This document shows positions 5,948 to 8,093 of a stretch of DNA of 8,093 nt, piece by piece. The stretch's first letter is position 1. The number at the start of each line of letters is the position of its first letter. Source of the stretch: Syntrophaceae bacterium UBA4810 (GTDB lineage: Bacteria > Desulfobacterota > Syntrophia > Syntrophales > Smithellaceae); NCBI GenBank assembly GCA_002402545.1, contig DHGA01000073.1, positions 707-8,799 of the forward strand. Reading direction: 5' to 3'. A program made the position numbers and the translations under genes. The notes below the pieces were generated by a model. The model searched no databases and was not told the origin of the DNA. It worked only from the letters and a program-made list of their open reading frames with translations.

Positions 5948-7783
5948 ATGAAGGAAACCCAAGCCCACCAGATCGAAAAAGATTTAAAAATTAATTACGG
6001 CCCGAACAAAAAGTTCATAACCGTTTGTGCCGGCACCGGTTGCCGGGCTTACGGGAGTCTTAAGGTCAAAGAAGCTCTCGAGACGGAATTAAGAAAACAA
6101 AATATGCAGGTGGATGTGCTGGCTACCGGATGCCTGGGCTTTTGCGAAAAAGGCCCCATGATCGTCATTCATCCCGATAAATATTTTTATCATTCGGTCA
6201 AAGTGGAAGATGTTCCGGAAATTGTTTCCAAAACAATAGCAAAGGGCGAAGTTATCAGCAAGCTTCTCTACCGTGATCCGGACACGAAAAAGACACTTTT
6301 CCGGGAAGAAGATTTGCCGTTCTATAAAAAACAGCTGAGAGTGGTATTCGGCAAAAACGGCATGCTGGAACCAACCCGCATCGAGGATTATCTGGCCATT
6401 GACGGATACCAGGCGCTCGGCAAAGTGCTTTCCGAGATGACCCCGGATGACGTTATCAATGAAGTTAAAAAGGCCGGCCTTCGCGGCCGCGGGGGTGGCG
6501 GTTTCCCGGCTGCCGTCAAGTGGGAAGGCGTCCGCAGGGCGCATGGAGAACCTAAATATGTTATCGCGAACGGCGATGAAGGTGACCCCGGCGCTTACAT
6601 GGACCGCAGCCTCATGGAAGGCAATCCTCACAGCGTCATCGAGGGCATGATCATCGGCGCTTACGCCGTCGGCTCCAATGAGGGCTATATCTACGTGAGA
6701 AACGAATACCCTCTGGCGGTTACGCATCTGACTCTGGCCATCGAGGCGGCGAGAAAAATGGGTCTTTTAGGAAAAAATATTCTGGGTACAGATTTTTCAT
6801 TTGATATTCATATCAGCAAAGGCGCCGGAGCTTTTGTCTGCGGCGAATCTTCCGCTTTGTTTGCCTCGATTGAAGGACGCGCCGGTGAGCCGCGCGCCAA
6901 GTATGTTCACGCGGTGGAAAAAGGCCTGTGGGATAAACCTACTGTCCTCAACAACGTCGAAACTTGGGCTAACGTGCCGCTGATTATCAACAAAGGCGCT
7001 GACTGGTACGCCTCAATCGGAACGGAAGGTTCCAAAGGAACAAAAATTTTCTCACTGGTCGGCAAAATCAACAATACCGGTCTGATTGAAGTTCCGATGG
7101 GTACAACGCTCTACGAAATCATTTATGATATGGGCGGCGGCATACCCGGAGGCCGTAAATTCAAAGCCGTGCAGACCGGCGGACCTTCCGGTGGCTGCAT
7201 TCCGGAGAGCCTCTTGGATATTCCTGTTGATTTTGACAAACTTTATGAAGTCGGCTCTATGATGGGCTCCGGCGGCATGATCGTCATGGACGAAACTTCC
7301 TGCATGGTGGACGTCGCCCGATATTTTCTGGCCTTTCTGAAAGAAGAGTCCTGCGGCAAATGCGTGCCCTGCCGCGAGGGAGTCAAACGCATGAGCGATA
7401 TTCTGGAAGATATCTGCGCGGGAAAAGGCAAAGATGGAGACATAGAAATTCTGGAAGAAATGTCCAAGGCAATTACCGATGGATCGCTTTGCGCGCTGGG
7501 CGGATCCGCTCCCAACCCGGTCATGAGCACTATCCGATATTTCCGCGAGGAATATGACGCGCACATCAAGGAACATCGTTGCCCCGCGGGAGTATGCAAA
7601 GCGCTTATTACCTACAGCATCGACGCGGAAAAATGCACCGGCTGCGGATTGTGCGCTAAAGTATGTACCGTCCGGGCGATTACCGGCGAAAAGAAGAAAG
7701 CTCATATTATTGATAAAGATAAATGTACCCGTTGCGGCGCATGTATTCAGAGCTGCAAATTCGACGCAATCAACGTGAAGTAG
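5948..7783 (+). CDS. NuoF/HydB-like NADH- and FMN-binding iron-sulfur flavoprotein
   Basis: Flavoprotein of the NuoF/HydB/HndC family, the NAD(H) entry or exit site of soluble electron-transfer complexes. At 611 residues it is longer than NuoF and matches HydB. Domains in order: an N-terminal thioredoxin-like [2Fe-2S] domain (Cys27, Cys32, Cys62, Cys66); the FMN/NADH Rossmann core with 'GLRGRGGGGFP' (177-187) and 'NGDEGDPGAYMDR' (208-220), then 'GAGAFVCGES'; an SLBB-like region; the [4Fe-4S] site Cys469-x2-Cys472-x2-Cys475 with Cys515; a His/Cys segment with His539, His543, Cys545 and Cys550, resembling the HydB zinc site; and a C-terminal ferredoxin domain with Cys563/566/569/573 and Cys593/596/599/603. 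The ribosome site GAGGGGG (5934-5940) lies at the end of the NuoE-like gene. The extra C-terminal clusters are typical of hydrogenase- or formate-dehydrogenase-linked, often bifurcating, complexes. The partner here appears to be Por, which is inference from gene order. Confidence 0.93.
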   Translation: MKETQAHQIEKDLKINYGPNKKFITVCAGTGCRAYGSLKVKEALETELRKQNMQVDVLATGCLGFCEKGPMIVIHPDKYFYHSVKVEDVPEIVSKTIAKGEVISKLLYRDPDTKKTLFREEDLPFYKKQLRVVFGKNGMLEPTRIEDYLAIDGYQALGKVLSEMTPDDVINEVKKAGLRGRGGGGFPAAVKWEGVRRAHGEPKYVIANGDEGDPGAYMDRSLMEGNPHSVIEGMIIGAYAVGSNEGYIYVRNEYPLAVTHLTLAIEAARKMGLLGKNILGTDFSFDIHISKGAGAFVCGESSALFASIEGRAGEPRAKYVHAVEKGLWDKPTVLNNVETWANVPLIINKGADWYASIGTEGSKGTKIFSLVGKINNTGLIEVPMGTTLYEIIYDMGGGIPGGRKFKAVQTGGPSGGCIPESLLDIPVDFDKLYEVGSMMGSGGMIVMDETSCMVDVARYFLAFLKEESCGKCVPCREGVKRMSDILEDICAGKGKDGDIEILEEMSKAITDGSLCALGGSAPNPVMSTIRYFREEYDAHIKEHRCPAGVCKALITYSIDAEKCTGCGLCAKVCTVRAITGEKKKAHIIDKDKCTRCGACIQSCKFDAINVK

Positions 7784-7797
7784 AGGTAGAATAAATC

Positions 7798-8093
7798 ATG
7801 GTAAATTTTACTGTTGACGGAAAAAATATATCGGCGCCCAAGGGAACTATGCTTTTGGAAGCTATTCGCGGCGCGGGCATTTCGATTCCATCTTTGTGCG
7901 CGCACGAATCCGTATCCCGCTCCGGCGCGTGCAGGCTTTGCGTGGTAGAAATCAAAAAAGGCAATAGAACAAGAATAGTTACTTCCTGTCTTTATGCCGC
8001 CGAAGATGGCTTAATCGTTGACACAAAAAGCGAGCGGGTGCAAAACGTCCGCCGCCTGGTAATGCAACTGCTGCTGGCGCGCTGCCCCGAATC
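7798..8093 (+). CDS. [2Fe-2S] ferredoxin-domain protein (NuoG/HydA N-terminus-like), 3'-truncated by the window edge
   Basis: The frame is open from ATG 7798 to the right end, giving 98 complete codons with no stop. A GAGGT ribosome site is at 7783-7787. The N-terminal plant-type [2Fe-2S] domain reads 'MVNFTVDGKNISAPKGTMLLE', with ligands Cys34, Cys45, Cys48 and Cys64 (spacing C-x10-C-x2-C-x15-C), as in the N-termini of NuoG, HydA, HndD and many formate-dehydrogenase-linked subunits. The helix after it ends 'QLLLARCPE', with Cys96-Pro where NuoG and HydA normally have the His-Pro that starts their His-ligated [4Fe-4S] site. This suggests a short (2Fe-2S) electron-transfer protein rather than a hydrogenase catalytic subunit, but the rest is outside the window. 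It follows the HydB-like gene after 14 bases and is probably the third part of the NAD(H) module. Confidence 0.88.
   Translation, partial: MVNFTVDGKNISAPKGTMLLEAIRGAGISIPSLCAHESVSRSGACRLCVVEIKKGNRTRIVTSCLYAAEDGLIVDTKSERVQNVRRLVMQLLLARCPE

Noticed and set aside
6089..6727. Long antisense open frame (212 codons, minus strand) within the NuoF-like gene, and similar ones elsewhere
   Set aside because: It lies wholly opposite a strongly conserved gene, has no recognisable domains, and is explained as a codon-bias shadow.
1..8093. None of the ten complete gene stops is TGA (only TAA or TAG), hinting at recoding of TGA
   Set aside because: Tryptophans are encoded by TGG and no in-frame TGA interrupts any gene. 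Ten stops is too few to infer recoding or selenocysteine-related avoidance.

Overview
The window reads as ten co-directional plus-strand genes with almost no non-coding DNA. It comes from a strictly anaerobic bacterium with many iron-sulfur enzymes. Gene content and protein style (two-subunit class I fumarase, four-subunit 2-oxoacid:ferredoxin oxidoreductase, HydB/HydC-type NADH module) suggest a syntrophic or sulfate-reducing Desulfobacterota (former Deltaproteobacteria, Syntrophales-like) lineage. That placement is inference from protein style; no rRNA or marker phylogeny is possible here.

Layout: (i) positions 1-913 hold the 3' part of ybaB/ebfC (nucleoid protein, 5' end beyond the window) and recR (recombination mediator). 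They sit in the classic ybaB-recR order, which commonly follows dnaX. (ii) Positions 918-2351 hold the alpha and beta subunits of a class I [4Fe-4S] fumarate hydratase (or L-tartrate-type hydro-lyase), packed directly behind recR. (iii) Positions 2352-2458 are the only substantial intergenic gap. It carries a good sigma70-like promoter (TTGACA-17-TAGAAA) behind an A/T-rich tract. It also carries a leader hairpin that can bury the Shine-Dalgarno sequence of the next gene. (iv) Positions 2459-5429 hold porG-porD-porA-porB, encoding a complete TPP-dependent 2-oxoacid (probably pyruvate):ferredoxin oxidoreductase. (v) Positions 5466-8093 hold a NuoE/HydC-like [2Fe-2S] protein, a NuoF/HydB-like NADH/FMN flavoprotein with an added C-terminal 2x[4Fe-4S] domain, and the first 98 residues of a NuoG/HydA-N-terminus-like [2Fe-2S] protein that runs off the right edge.

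How they may work together: fumarase makes malate from fumarate, malate can be oxidised to oxaloacetate and pyruvate, and the Por enzyme converts pyruvate plus CoA to acetyl-CoA, CO2 and reduced ferredoxin. The NuoE/NuoF/2Fe-2S genes downstream, in the same orientation and probably the same transcript, could carry Por electrons to NAD+ or couple ferredoxin and NAD(H) by flavin-based bifurcation/confurcation. This coupling of an oxoacid oxidoreductase to a HydBC-type module, with no hydrogenase visible, is the most interesting feature. It is inferred from gene order and domains, not demonstrated. No mobile elements, CRISPR arrays, tRNA/rRNA genes, pseudogenes or frameshifts were seen.
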